Positions 11,061 through 21,905 of a stretch of DNA of 22,359 bases are shown piece after piece. The first letter of the stretch is position 1, and every line of letters starts with the position of its first letter. The notes beneath the pieces were generated by a model. The model saw nothing but the letters and a program-made list of their open reading frames with translations. It searched no databases and was not told where the DNA came from. The translations under genes were made by a program, and so were the position numbers. This DNA comes from Rodentolepis nana. Taxonomy: Eukaryota > Platyhelminthes > Cestoda > Cyclophyllidea > Hymenolepididae. The stretch spans positions 1 through 22,359 of the forward strand of contig UZAE01000488.1 of assembly GCA_900617975.1 (NCBI GenBank). Reading direction: 5' to 3'.

Positions 11061-11381
11061 GGGGTGTGCGATAGACTTACCTCCATGTGGTGCACCCTGG
11101 GCAAAGTATTCTCATACGGCAAAAAGTCTGTTAACTGGAAGTTGACTTCTGACTCCAAACTACCATCACACCACTGTATGTCAAATTCGACTACTTCAAT
11201 CGTACTCACCTCACCTTTTTTCTACCTTTGTGTCGGTCTGTCTCTTTTGCATCTTTGAAACACTCTTCTGCCCCCCCCCCATCTCGACCTTTTTCACTTT
11301 AATGTTTCTTCCCATCTGTGAAGCCTGAAGTCAATTAGAGAGTTAATGATAACTATCAAAACGCCTGCCATTTGATCAAAA
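11061..11381 (+). mobile_element. SINE-like element copy 5, full length with 14-bp TSD
   Basis: The element is 321 bp and flanked by a perfect 14-bp direct repeat ATCATGTGATAAAG at 11047-11060 and 11382-11395, the clearest target-site duplication in the window. The head is GGGGTGTGCGATAGACTT. It carries one module (GTCTGTTAACTGGAAGTTGA), a C10 run at 11271-11280, the TGATAACTATCA stem-loop and GCCTGCCATTTGATCAAAA. It lacks the (AAAT)n tail. The 85-residue frame at 11001-11258 crosses from flank into element and is not a gene. Confidence 0.94.
11271..11280 (+). repeat. C10 homopolymer inside SINE copy 5
   Basis: Ten cytosines sit at the place homologous to the C11 run of copy 1, within CTTCTG-Cn-ATCTCGAC. 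Confidence 0.9.
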
Positions 11382-13544
11382 ATCATGTGATAAAGAGGTC
11401 AGGTTGCATTGTGCAAAATCAAAGGAAAAAATATGAATAATATACGTTACTATTTAAAAATCAGTAAACACATAAAGTCGTGATGAAAGCGAGCATCCAA
11501 TACAATAATATAACAATTTAATTTTCAAAGAACTTGTCAAATCGGGTTAGTCAAAAATCTAAGACGATTTTAAGTTTTTTAAAATTTGCTGGAGATAGTT
11601 TTTAAACATTTTAAAAAACCTCTTTACTTTACAATATAAAATACAAAATTGATCAAAGACTTTGAGTATGCTTTAGAAGCTAGAAGAAATTTAAATTGCT
11701 CGAAGTACCGGTTATTCGAGGCCTTTTTGCCTTCACTTTATCCTCAGTTTTAGAGCATTTCTTCGTGGTCGGGTGTACTCATTTGAATACCAAACAGTTT
11801 AGAAAGGTTTGTTTGTTTATAGCTTGTTATTTTGATTATATACCTGAAATACTAAATTAATTTGCTGTCAGTAGTTTTGATTTGAATTGATTCTGATTTA
11901 ACTCAGCTTCTTACTTTTAAAATAAATATTCCAACTTAGTCCCTGAGAGCTGCATGGGCATTATATTTACTTCACTTAGTTACATGGAATTCGCCCCCTT
12001 ATCACTAGCGAATTCACTGCCATTGAGACTCCTATTTGTGTGATCAAAAACTTCCAACTCCAATGCTCCGTGCCTTAAAAATCATTTAAGTTAGTACTCG
12101 TGATTATATTCTTAATTCTAGTGTTTATCCTAGGCAAAAAAATGTTCATTTCAGCACCATGGTGACGAATAGGTGAGCGATAGGGCGAGAAAACTAATGG
12201 GCAGAAATGCAGCCTTTAGTAAAAGGCATTCGACGCCATCAATCGCACTTCACCCTCCCTTTTTGCGCATGTTCACATATTTGAGTTTTTTGGCTGTGTC
12301 ATGCTGTTTGTAGAGAAAGAAGAGATTGTGAACATTCGGTCCTTGGACTACTCATTTCGCTCTAACAGCTGTTTTCCGCGTTGTGTATAATATGCATAGT
12401 TAACAGTTAGAGTGAAGCGGTGGTGGTGGTGATGACGTTGGTTGTTCTTAATTTTTATGCCTCACACTAATTACCCTCGAGGACATCTTCTAAATAAAGC
12501 TGTCCTAAATAGAAGCAGATTGGTGCATTCTCGTTCGAAATTAACCCATAGATTGCAAAGTGTCGTTTACAAATTACTTGCAAATTTTAATGGAACCTTA
12601 AATTAGATTATATATAAATAGTATAATATAATGAATCAAGTTATTGATTTTAACCTAGAGAGACAAAAGATTTTTCATTTTTCGAAACTTGGGTTGCAGA
12701 AAAATGGAAAATTCGAAGACCATGCAGCTGTCACCTGAATACATTGGTAGAGACATATCGATTTAGGCTATCATATCTCTTAAATGTCTAGCCAAAACTG
12801 ACTTAAATCCTTCCTTCAATATGCCAAGGGCCCTCAAAGTAGTCGAGTCAAGATGGAACGAGCATTATGAAGCAGGAAAGTGATAGCATTATGGAAATAT
12901 GGAGGTAGGCGTTCTAATGGAAAGAAGATGGCAAGTAATGAGAATGGTTAGGTGGTACCTACAGCTATAAGATTCGATGTATCTTTAAGCAGTCGGTGGT
13001 TTCAGTTGTATTTGCTTTACTTTGGAGCATATTTTGACCAAGAAGTTGAACCATTGCGCACTCATATAATACGTCAGTAAGATTATTACTAATTGCACTT
13101 ACTAAAGTAATTAAATTATCACTACATTTTAAATTAGTTCCAGTGACCAATTAAGTCTCGTTCAAGTCACCAAGTTTGAATCTAGTAAAATCTACCTTAA
13201 AGGATAAAATTTAGGAGTGTTTTGTTAGTTTACTGGCGAATGTAATGGACTGGAATGATGAAGCAGATTGATGTCAAGCCCACCAGGGGTAAGAATTAAG
13301 AATTATTCAATAGAGGGAATAATTGAAACTTAGAAAATATTGGATGTTAAATGGCCAAAAAAGACCGTCAGTAGGTTATATATTCGAATTCTGAACCAGA
13401 CGACTACGTAAATAGGTCTATAATAAATTTATATGTAAAAATATTATATGATAAAGTTTGATTTAAAGCATGGTTGAGATGAAAAGAATTAGTGGTTTGT
13501 GAATTTCATCTTTGACTATAATCTTGTTAAATTTGGCTCATTAT
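11382..13544. other. Non-coding AT-rich stretch
   Basis: It starts with the right-hand target-site duplication of copy 5. No gene is supported; the 61-residue minus-strand frame at 12965-13150 has no recognisable features. A short (GGT)4 run lies at 12419-12430, and CACCATGGTG near 12157-12166 is a short palindrome. Confidence 0.55.
12419..12430 (+). repeat. (GGT)4 microsatellite
   Basis: Four GGT units are followed by GATGACG. This is a minor simple repeat. Confidence 0.8.
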
Positions 13545-13864
13545 GAGGTGCGCAATGGACTTACCTCTACGCAGTGCTTCCTGTGCAACGTATGCACATA
13601 CGGCAAAAGGTCTATTAATCGACAGTTGACTTCTGACTTCAAACCACCATGACCCCACTGTATGTCATATTTGACCACTTCCACAGTAATCTCCTTACCT
13701 TTTTCTCTACCTTTGCGTCTGTCTCCTCCACATCTGTGAATCACTCTTCCCCCCTCCCTTCCACCTGTTGTGACTTTGTCTGTTCCTCCCTTCTGTGAAG
13801 TCCAAATGAAGTCCGCTAATGATAACTCTCATGAAACCTGCTATTTGATATACATTAAACATAA
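13545..13864 (+). mobile_element. SINE-like element copy 6 with 12-bp near-perfect TSD
   Basis: The element is 320 bp, with head GAGGTGCGCAATGGACTT and one module (GTCTATTAATCGACAGTTGA). The 3' domain is diverged (TGATAACTCTCATGAAACC, then TGCTATTTGATATACATT). TTGGCTCATTAT at 13533-13544 matches TTGGTTCATTAT at 13865-13876 at 11 of 12 positions, the target-site duplication. Overlapping 67- to 74-residue frames in and across the right end (13541-13744 and 13707-13919 minus, 13770-13994 plus) are artefacts of the repeat. Confidence 0.9.
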
Positions 13865-15607
13865 TTGGTTCATTATTGCCTTTGGGTATTTTAAAATTTG
13901 GACCGAAATCACAGCCCATTTGAATGCATTATTGTTTCTTGCGGAAAGACAAAATTTTCTCGTTTTTACCTGCAAGTATTTGAATATTTGCTGAGCATCA
14001 ATTGCACTTTCTCACTTTAATTCGCTGATTATTTAATTAACTTAATGGAATCTTGCTCCCTTTAATTTATAGAATTAAAATAATATATTTTAGTCAGTTC
14101 GATATGTAGGCAATATTTTATTCTTATGGTTATTATAAAATTGAGATGTTACTTAGCTCATATTCATCGTTGTTCAACACGATTTTTACCACAAACAACC
14201 TTATTAAAACAAATCTAAAGAAATTAAATAAATCAAAAATTTACGTAAAATGTAAGCATGCATTAGTTACTGAACTACAAAAAATATTTAATTTAAAGTT
14301 TAATTAGCATCTCTTCCCCACCTTACCTACCACTCGTTCCCGATATGTCAAGGGACTGACTTTCAACGCATTGTCGTAAACGGTAATTAGGGGGGTAATT
14401 GCTCCTGCAAGAAATTACTACCAGAAGAAGTAGCATCTGGCGTATTAGCTAATTTCCATGTGCTCTATGCACTATGGATGAGAAAAAAGGCCTCCGTTAG
14501 TCGCTAAATTCGCATGAAATGTAAATTTTGTACATTAGCTTCAAAGGAGCAGCAATAGGCATTAACGGCAGCATACTTATTCAAATTATGCGAATTTGTG
14601 TGTGTGTGCTTGAGCGAGTGTAAGTCTCTTTATGCAATTTAGACACAGTGATAATTCTATTGCTGCTGCAACCGATACTCTATGGCGTGATATAGAGCTG
14701 TTACTAACACCGACATTTGCATTATTTCCAAGCACAAAAAGCTGCATTAATTATTCGCTAGACGTCTCTCCAATTTCATTATTAATGAATTCCGAAAATG
14801 ACCTTAAAGAGTTCTAGTCTGTAGGCTTAGCAATGGGAGTGTGTATAAGGTGAGCCAATTTTAAAGACAATTATAACTATAAAGACCATCTGACCAAGAG
14901 AAAAACGGTCGGTATTGTTATAGAAACTTACTCATTAAAAGCGTCAATTTAAGTAGTAGGGTGATCGAATAGAGAGAAATTAAAATAAAGAAGGTGTCCC
15001 TATTAACAAATAATAACATCTCTTAAACTTGTGTTTGTGGAGTGAACAACGTCATCAAGGCCACATGAAATAAGCTCGTGCACGTTGGAATATTCTGGAA
15101 TATTCATACGAGTCGCCTAAATTAAATCCATTTGCTGATCATATTTACAATTCCACATAATTCTTAATAAACCCTATTTGACTCTGTGTTTTCTGTTTTC
15201 TCGACACTATTGATGCAGCTTCCTCACTTTTGGGTTTTTTTATCATGTGCTTTTTAAAGACTAGTCGGGGCTAATTTCTGTAGTAACCTCTACAAGTTAC
15301 AATCTGCGCGTCTTTGTCCCCAACATCTTGAGAGGACGTGAGAACTTCAACTAAAGGTAAATCGGGAGAATCCAGTGGATTTTCACGAGCAGGTGTTTAA
15401 GTTCTTATTTAACTTCATGGTCATATAGTTAACAAACCAGCACCAAATCATCAGGTGCAAAGAGAAAGTTAAAGTTGTAAGAGTTGAAAGAATGAGTGAT
15501 TAAAATGCTAGTGCAAAAGGAGGATGATCTTCTGTAGGTTTGAGGCAGACTTCAGTCCTTATTAAGCAAGCATTATGTTAATGACAAAATATCTAAAATT
15601 TGTCCAT
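13865..15607. other. Non-coding stretch with possible regulatory sequence
   Basis: No gene is supported; the 61-residue frame at 14632-14817 has no recognisable domain. The part from about 14340 to 14620 holds TAATTA/TAATTG words, several short inverted repeats and a 10-bp inverted pair (AAATTCGCAT at 14506-14515, ATGCGAATTT at 14588-14597). It also has a (TG)6 run at 14597-14608. It could be a conserved non-coding element, but only comparison can tell. Confidence 0.4.
14597..14608 (+). repeat. (TG)6 microsatellite
   Basis: Six TG dinucleotides follow the ATGCGAATTT word. Confidence 0.85.
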
Positions 15608-15895
15608 GGGATGTGCGATAGACTTACCTCCACATAGTGCACCCTGGGCAACGTATATTCAAACGTCAAAAAAGTCTACTATTTGGCAGTTGACTTTTGA
15701 CTTCAAACTACCATGACCCCACAGACTGTCATATTCCACCAACTCCACAGTGCTCACAATACTTTTTCTTTGCCGTTTTGTCTGTCTGTCTGTCTCTCTT
15801 TTACATCTGTTGATCACTCTTCTGTTCTTCCTCGACATTTCGTGATTTTGCCTGTTCCTCCTCTCTGTGGAGTCTGAATTCAACTAAAGGGCTAA
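15608..15895 (+). mobile_element. SINE-like element copy 7, truncated at the 3' end
   Basis: The head is intact (GGATGTGCGATAGACTTACC), with one module (GTCTACTATTTGGCAGTTGA), a (TCTG)n run at 15779-15796 and the end of the middle part (CTAAAGGGCTAA). It then stops just before the conserved GATAACTATC stem-loop, so the last ~45 bp of the family are missing. TGTCCAT occurs at 15601-15607 and 15896-15902 as a 7-bp candidate target-site duplication. This would make the truncation part of the insertion event rather than a later deletion. Confidence 0.88.
15779..15796 (+). repeat. (TGTC)n microsatellite in SINE copy 7
   Basis: About four TGTC units lie at the position homologous to the run in copy 3. 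Confidence 0.85.
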
Positions 15896-16744
15896 TGTCC
15901 ATTTACAGGAGTTGCACCTACAGGATTTTGGTCTTTATTTAGAACCACGATTAAGTGTAATTTTTCATTAATTTACACCTCCAGATCTGTCCGAAAATGA
16001 ACCGCTTTGTTGTTGATAATATTCAAGAATAGCGGTATAAGAAACTGCCATGTTTAATTTGCTTTATTGGTGATTTGAACTAACTTTGTCGTCAAGGTTA
16101 TAACAATGGCAATTTTAAGAAATTCCTAAGTAGTGGAGAAAGTGAAAGAATTTGGATAAAATTTAATTTTATTTCTTCTGGAATTCTATCACTGTATTGA
16201 AGGCAAAATTGTTAAAAGGCATTATTTCGTTTTTGAAAACTGATCTTCCCTCCTTTGCTAGCCTTAAAATCGATTATTAGCTCGAATTAGTTATTAATTT
16301 ATTTGTCTTCACAATTTAATTCTTAACCAATCAATCATAGATTCATGTTGATGTGCATAGCAGATAATAAAATAGAATTTTCCTATCCTCATTGTTTACC
16401 ACAAATTAGACTATCAATCACAGGAAAAAATGTTGATTACATCTACGGTTTCACTACGAAAAAATGTCACGTCTTCAGCTGTAAAATTTCATTCTTATTT
16501 TATAGTAAATGTGAATGAATTGACACTTTAATTCAGACAGAGCTTAGTATGTGCAAGAGAGAAATGGACATTACTCACATAAAATTAACTGCCACAGTGC
16601 CAAATGACATTGTCACATGTCATAAATTGTGATAAACCTGTGATTTTTTTAACTTGTGAGATTTTTGACACAATTTTGACAAATACCAATTTCACAGTTG
16701 TCAAGACCACCACAGCTTATTGTTTTTTTTCCTTGCCATGACTA

Positions 16745-16766
16745 CCCCCGCCCCGCCCCGCCCCCC
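16745..16766 (+). other. G-quadruplex / i-motif tract
   Basis: The plus strand reads C5-G-C4-G-C4-G-C6, so the minus strand has four runs of at least four guanines separated by single cytosines. Short one-base loops and long G runs are the most favourable geometry for an intramolecular parallel G-quadruplex. It is preceded by a T8 run and sits in AT-rich DNA. Confidence 0.85.
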
Positions 16767-19412
16767 GAATGACGAGCTGCCCTCATATCAATTGTTGAAA
16801 CTTTCCTCTTGGTAGCGTTGCCTCCTTAATTTGATAAATGGCTTGATTAAACGAAAAAGCATGTCCAGAGTTCTGAGTGAATTATTTTTCTGTCTTCTTA
16901 TTTCTATCTGAAAAGGCCTTTTTACATGTTGAATTGGATTTAGAATCATGATTAATGGTGTCAATTAGTCAATTTAACATTAAAAATTTGATAACGAATT
17001 TTGCTCGGAATATTGTGCTGAATGAATGCGTGAAATGTGATATATAGCTGACTAGATACTTGTTAAATTTGTTAATATTTCAGTGCACATTCAATTTTGA
17101 GATTAATCTTATGCGGGATTGCAAGCAAATATGGTGAATTAATGTATTTTGTATAGGGTACAAGACAAAATATCAAAAGATGAGAGAAAGGTGAAGGCGA
17201 ATGGCAATATTTTTGACACTCTAAACTGAATTTATGAAATTCTGCAGTTTTAGTCTATGCCTTGAATATTAATTGCACTGATCACAATCCTTTCGTAAAC
17301 GTGCACTGTATTTAAGTCTCCTTACTGTTATAGTGGCGTCTAAGCTACTTAGAGCAGCCTATGAAAAGTACCACTTTCTTAGAAAGAAGAGAGGGAAACT
17401 GCCGTTTGGGTTAGTGGTCTTCTTACTGAATAGAAGGTCACCGAAGACAGCCTAAAATGTTTTCATGCCTACCGATGGGTATACCAGTAAGATGCTGGCA
17501 CTAGTGAAGTCGGTATGAGAAACGTACATAACTGGACTCAAGCAAAGGGAACAAGCCTTGATCCAATTGTGTAAATGTCAAAAAACAACTCGAAACCAAG
17601 TTCAACCACCATAAGATAAATGAATCAATTGAATATAAGTCACTTTTTAAAATAACTCCAAAATGGCACTCAATCCTGTCCTGATATGCATTTTTGAAGC
17701 TTAATAAGCAAATCAGCCCTATAATAATAAAATATTGATACCATATAAATTTGTAAGAACAATACCGCAGAAAGTACTGATTATTGCTCTTTTAGCACAG
17801 AAAGCACTTAGGGCAATTTAATATTCTAAGCTCTTAACCAGCTTGATTAGCTCAGAATGCTGAGAATTAGCGTTGCTTATAATATGTTGTAATTTAAAAT
17901 TTGTAACGAATTAGGGGTTCAAGGTAATTCTCCCTGTGAAAAAAAAGTGTCGTTAATCTCTTCCCACTAATCGTAAGTTACTTAATGATTATAAGTAGTA
18001 CACGTGTTCCACATTTTGATGGGAATATTCATAATTAAGTACCTGAGATTAACAGCAGCTTGTGCTTAAAAGTGCAATAAAGATGCAAAAGATTTAAGTA
18101 ATAGTCATCAAATTTAGCTCATATTTAGATTCGAATATCATCTTAGTTTAAAATTAATTCTTGAGGATAGAAAAGGGTGAAATTATGGTAAAGTAAATTG
18201 TACACCTGATTCGTTACTGAGCGCACCTTTTCATTTATTCCGTGTTTACTAAACCCAATTTCAATGCAGTTGGAGGAAACCCTTCGAATTAAAAGTCATT
18301 TCTGAACTCTGATATTTCTTGGCATCGCTAATTGAGGAAATCGCATATGTGATTAACTAACTATTCAGCTATTCTGAACAAAATCGATATCTTTTCACTA
18401 AGTTTTGCGTTTCATATATTTCTAATTCGTGACGTATATTCAAACCTATAACGAAGTGACTCTTTTTGCATATATAAGGCAGAATTATTTTATAAGCACC
18501 TTGTTTAGTGTTCTTTGAACACGCACGTGCATAACTTTAACTTTGAGGAAACAAAGTGTAGAAATTGAAGGAAGATTTAATTTAAAGTTTCACGTATTTT
18601 TTTGCCTCTTTTCTTTCCACTTGAAATCCTGCTCTACCACCTCCTTAGAAGATGATTTTATAGGATTCTTACCAAATCCGAAATCAACGTTAAGGATGGT
18701 GTCCTGATATGCGTTATTTCATAGGACGCAATGCAACGAGAAATCGAATATTATTGGTTTTTGTTGCGTCAATAATCAATTGGTATGGCCCTCTATGCTG
18801 TGAACGTTCACATATATGTAGCAGCTTATGATTTAATCTAATATCAATACCTCATTTAGGCCTGTAAAAAATTTTCCAGATAGCGCACATTGGGCCTAAA
18901 GATTATCTTGATTTATTTTAGCATATAGCATTGTCTTCATAGGCAAACGGGTCGTTTTCCTAATAGAGCCAAGTGATTATCCTCAAATCGACGCCTCACA
19001 ATGCGAATTTATCTTCCTGTCCTTGAATATCACCTATACAGCTTGCTCCTTCCATGTAATTATGTTTCTATTCTCCATCAGGTTGACTCAATTAACGGGT
19101 CGTCAATCATAAAATTCATTTCTTTCACCCCGAAACTTGATTTTTCCTTTAATTTACTGTTACTTCCCATTAATTTATCGATATAGAAACTTAATCAACA
19201 GATGTTCATCTGATTAATTAGTTATATGACTGATCCAAGTGTTGCCACTGACCACAATTAGGTGATTCGGAAGTAGAGTTTAATTAAAATTTCCAACGAA
19301 GACATTATCTAATTTATTTTAAGTTAATCCATCTTGGAAGAGGTAAGGGATTAGTTCGTTCAAGCCAGAGTTAGCAAAGGTTAATTGGAAAGTCCAACCC
19401 TCCTCACCCCTT

Positions 19413-19424
19413 CCCCCCCCCCCC
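19413..19424 (+). repeat. C12 homopolymer
   Basis: Twelve cytosines are preceded by shorter C runs (CCC, CC, CCCC) within about 15 bp. It is a slippage-prone tract, with some i-motif or G-quadruplex potential. Confidence 0.9.
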
Positions 19425-20616
19425 TCTATGATTGCTGAATTGCGCAGAAGTTGGTCGTAATAATGTATTAACAGTAATCTCTACTTTAATTAACAATTTT
19501 CTTTCTTATCATGACCAAACTTTTAAAATATAATAACCAACTGCCATTTCGCCAAAAAAAATAAGAAAAATAACCATATAACTCAACTTTGTGTCGAAAA
19601 TAAATTGAAATGTAAGGAAAGGTAAATGATATATCTAGTGTTTTTGTGCCAAAATCTGGATGGAAAGTTAGTGAGAATACACATGCCTTAGCAAGACATT
19701 ACCCGAGAGGCTGATTACCCACTCGATTTTACATAACTTGGTCGAGCCAAGCTAAAATATTATGGATTTAATACCGTCATTGAGTCAGTCCGTGCAAATT
19801 AAACATTGAACGCAAATTCATTCTACGACTATGACTAATGGAATGTCTCAGTCTTTAAAGTAGTGATAAACTCCTGATATCAAGATTTCATCAGTCTTTT
19901 CCTAATGAACCTCCTCAACGCTGATATTAGGTTATTAATAATGACTTGCTTGATATTAGAATATTGTGGAAATCACAGTGTTAGGCACTAATAAAAATCA
20001 AACACATTAATCAAATAAACTTCTAAGAACCATCAACTGAAACAACGAAGTGGAAATATTTCAGTTTAATCTGCCCAAGGATTGAATGACATCTACAGAT
20101 GTTTTCAGAAATTACTAACAATGTTGGCAAATATAGCTTTTCATACTTAAAATATATTCATTCCTCTTCACTTTTTTCGCAGTTAACACACAAAATTCGT
20201 GGTTTCCTGAAGTAAATCCAGCTCACATCAATTGTTTCTCCAACTGGCCTAATATGGTTCCGTAATGCGTAGGTAACCTTGGAGGGATGAAAGTTAATGA
20301 ACGAATGCTCTACTCATGATATGTTCTTCCTCTACCGATCAGATGATTTTTTGAGTTTGTTTATTAAATCGTATGCATGACCTAATTTTTGAAAATGGCA
20401 ATTAACCCCCAAAATTCCTAACTAATGTAATAATAAGTGTCTGGAATGGAATGGCGGCCTATCGGCAAATGCCTTGCATACATTTGCACACTCATGGCAC
20501 TTAATAAGTTCTTCGTTATTGAGAATTAATATTTATGCCAAAGGAAATAACTCTCAATCAAGCATGCTCACGAAGATGCGGCTCTTCAACTGTTATAAAT
20601 GCCGCAGTCGTAAGCA

Positions 20617-20633
20617 ATATATATATATATATA
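20617..20633 (+). repeat. (AT)n microsatellite
   Basis: About eight AT dinucleotides are flanked by GTAAGC on the left and GTCTTAC on the right. The whole could fold into a hairpin. Confidence 0.85.
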
Positions 20634-21029
20634 GTCTTACAGGTATTTCTATTCAGACCAAAAGAGAGGATAGACTCAATCTGGTTTTCTATTTTACGTC
20701 AATTAAAATCAAATTTACTTGAACAGAAGGATAACCTTAAGAATCGCCATCAATATCAAATGATTGAAGGGGGTTATCAGTAGGAACAAACGCCCTAAAA
20801 TTGAAATTGCTATGACAACGCCTGATTATATTAATTATCATGGTCATGAATTGGCTTTGATCAAGGATAATTTTTAGAAAGGCTTAACTTTCCCCACTGA
20901 ACGTAAATTTTATTTCGGAATAATTATAGAGTATTCAAGTAGTTCAGTCGTTTGCACCTTGTCTGTAATTTAGTCTCCAAATCAGCTCTTATATGAAAGG
21001 GTGATTTGATTTGATCAAGAATAAGAGTT

Positions 21030-21037
21030 GGGGGGGG
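21030..21037 (+). repeat. G8 homopolymer
   Basis: Eight guanines in AT-rich DNA, one of two long G runs on the plus strand. Confidence 0.9.
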
Positions 21038-21124
21038 TCCCAAAGTGATCAAATGACATTGCATTAGTGAAATATGATATTTTCAACACCCCTAGTTCGA
21101 TTCTCGATCAAACTCCCACCCCGT

Positions 21125-21132
21125 CCCCCCCC
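21125..21132 (+). repeat. C8 homopolymer
   Basis: Eight cytosines within a short C-rich stretch (CCCACCCCGT, then C8, then ACACTCCC). Confidence 0.9.
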
Positions 21133-21332
21133 ACACTCCCTATCCAACGTTTTTTAACAGTTTGGCTCTATGTGCGCAATTTTGCCCAAAATCACAAAAG
21201 CAGTAGATAAACTTCATTGAGGTATCAATTACAAATGCGAAAATTTTAAGTTATTTGATATCTAATTCAAAACACGCGCATATCTATACTTGTTCCATTT
21301 CGACGGAAAGCATGAACTTTAGTCCCCCTTAT

Positions 21333-21345
21333 CCCCCCCCCCCCC
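21333..21345 (+). repeat. C13 homopolymer
   Basis: Thirteen cytosines, the longest run in the window, are preceded by a C5 run at 21323-21327. Confidence 0.9.
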
Positions 21346-21510
21346 AATTAAATTTGTCTCTAAAAGCTTGAAGTGTTAGATAGGGTTTCCGTATGTTCAG
21401 GAAAGTTTACACGAACGTCTGCATTTATCATAACGAATTCCATATTGCCACTGAGTTTAATGGCGGCATATACTCTCATGTCTGTCACAAGCTTAAGAAC
21501 GCCGAATGAT

Positions 21511-21526
21511 TCTCTCTCTCTCTCTC
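21511..21526 (+). repeat. (TC)8 microsatellite
   Basis: Eight TC dinucleotides are followed by a GAGG. It lies inside the longest but uncharacterised open frame. Confidence 0.9.
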
Positions 21527-21895
21527 GAGGAGTTTGCTTTATTTTCGCACGATTCTTTAATACCGCATTAATGGTAGTGGATATAATTTTAAAGAGAGCG
21601 ATGCCGCCTATTCACAATGACTTCGGTGAAGGCTTGACGGAAAAAATGTGAGAAGCCCAATCAATCGCTGAATAAGAAAAAGTCAAACCTTGTCATTGAG
21701 CAAATTAACCAATTCGGGATGCCATATGTTTTCAATATCTAGTGTTATTGTGTTCCTTAATGCCCCCCAAACCTCGTGCATTTTTATAATTACATCATCT
21801 GTGATATATTACTAACTAAGAAGAGGCTAACTAACCTAAAGACGTTTAGATGTTCTAAAACGTCCAGGAAACGTGCTGCTTTGGTGCAAATTTGC

Positions 21896-21905
21896 GGGGG
21901 GGGGG
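21896..21905 (+). repeat. G10 homopolymer
   Basis: Ten guanines form the longest G run on the plus strand. Confidence 0.9.

Noticed and set aside
11061..11110. tRNA-derived head in the SINE family (GTGCGCAATAG as A box, GGTGCACCCTGGG as B box)
   Set aside because: Both boxes are weak matches and only about 24 bp apart, too close for a tRNA-type promoter. A degenerate origin remains possible but is not supported.
13541..13919. Overlapping 67- to 74-residue frames over SINE copy 6 (and similar ones in copies 1, 2, 5 and 7)
   Set aside because: They lie in a non-coding repeat, differ between copies and are broken by indels in the others.
15608..15895. Hammerhead ribozyme in the SINE-like family, as in some flatworm short elements
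   Set aside because: The CTGATGA and GAAA core boxes are absent from all copies.
17843..17935. tRNA-like stretch (GATTAGCTCAGAATG followed by GGGGTTCAAGG)
   Set aside because: The acceptor arms do not pair, the B box is poor and no cloverleaf can be drawn.
20575..20640. Hairpins GCGGC/GCCGC and GTAAG-(AT)n-CTTAC as a possible microRNA precursor
   Set aside because: The stems are only about 5 bp apart from the self-complementary AT run, without the long imperfect stem of a precursor.
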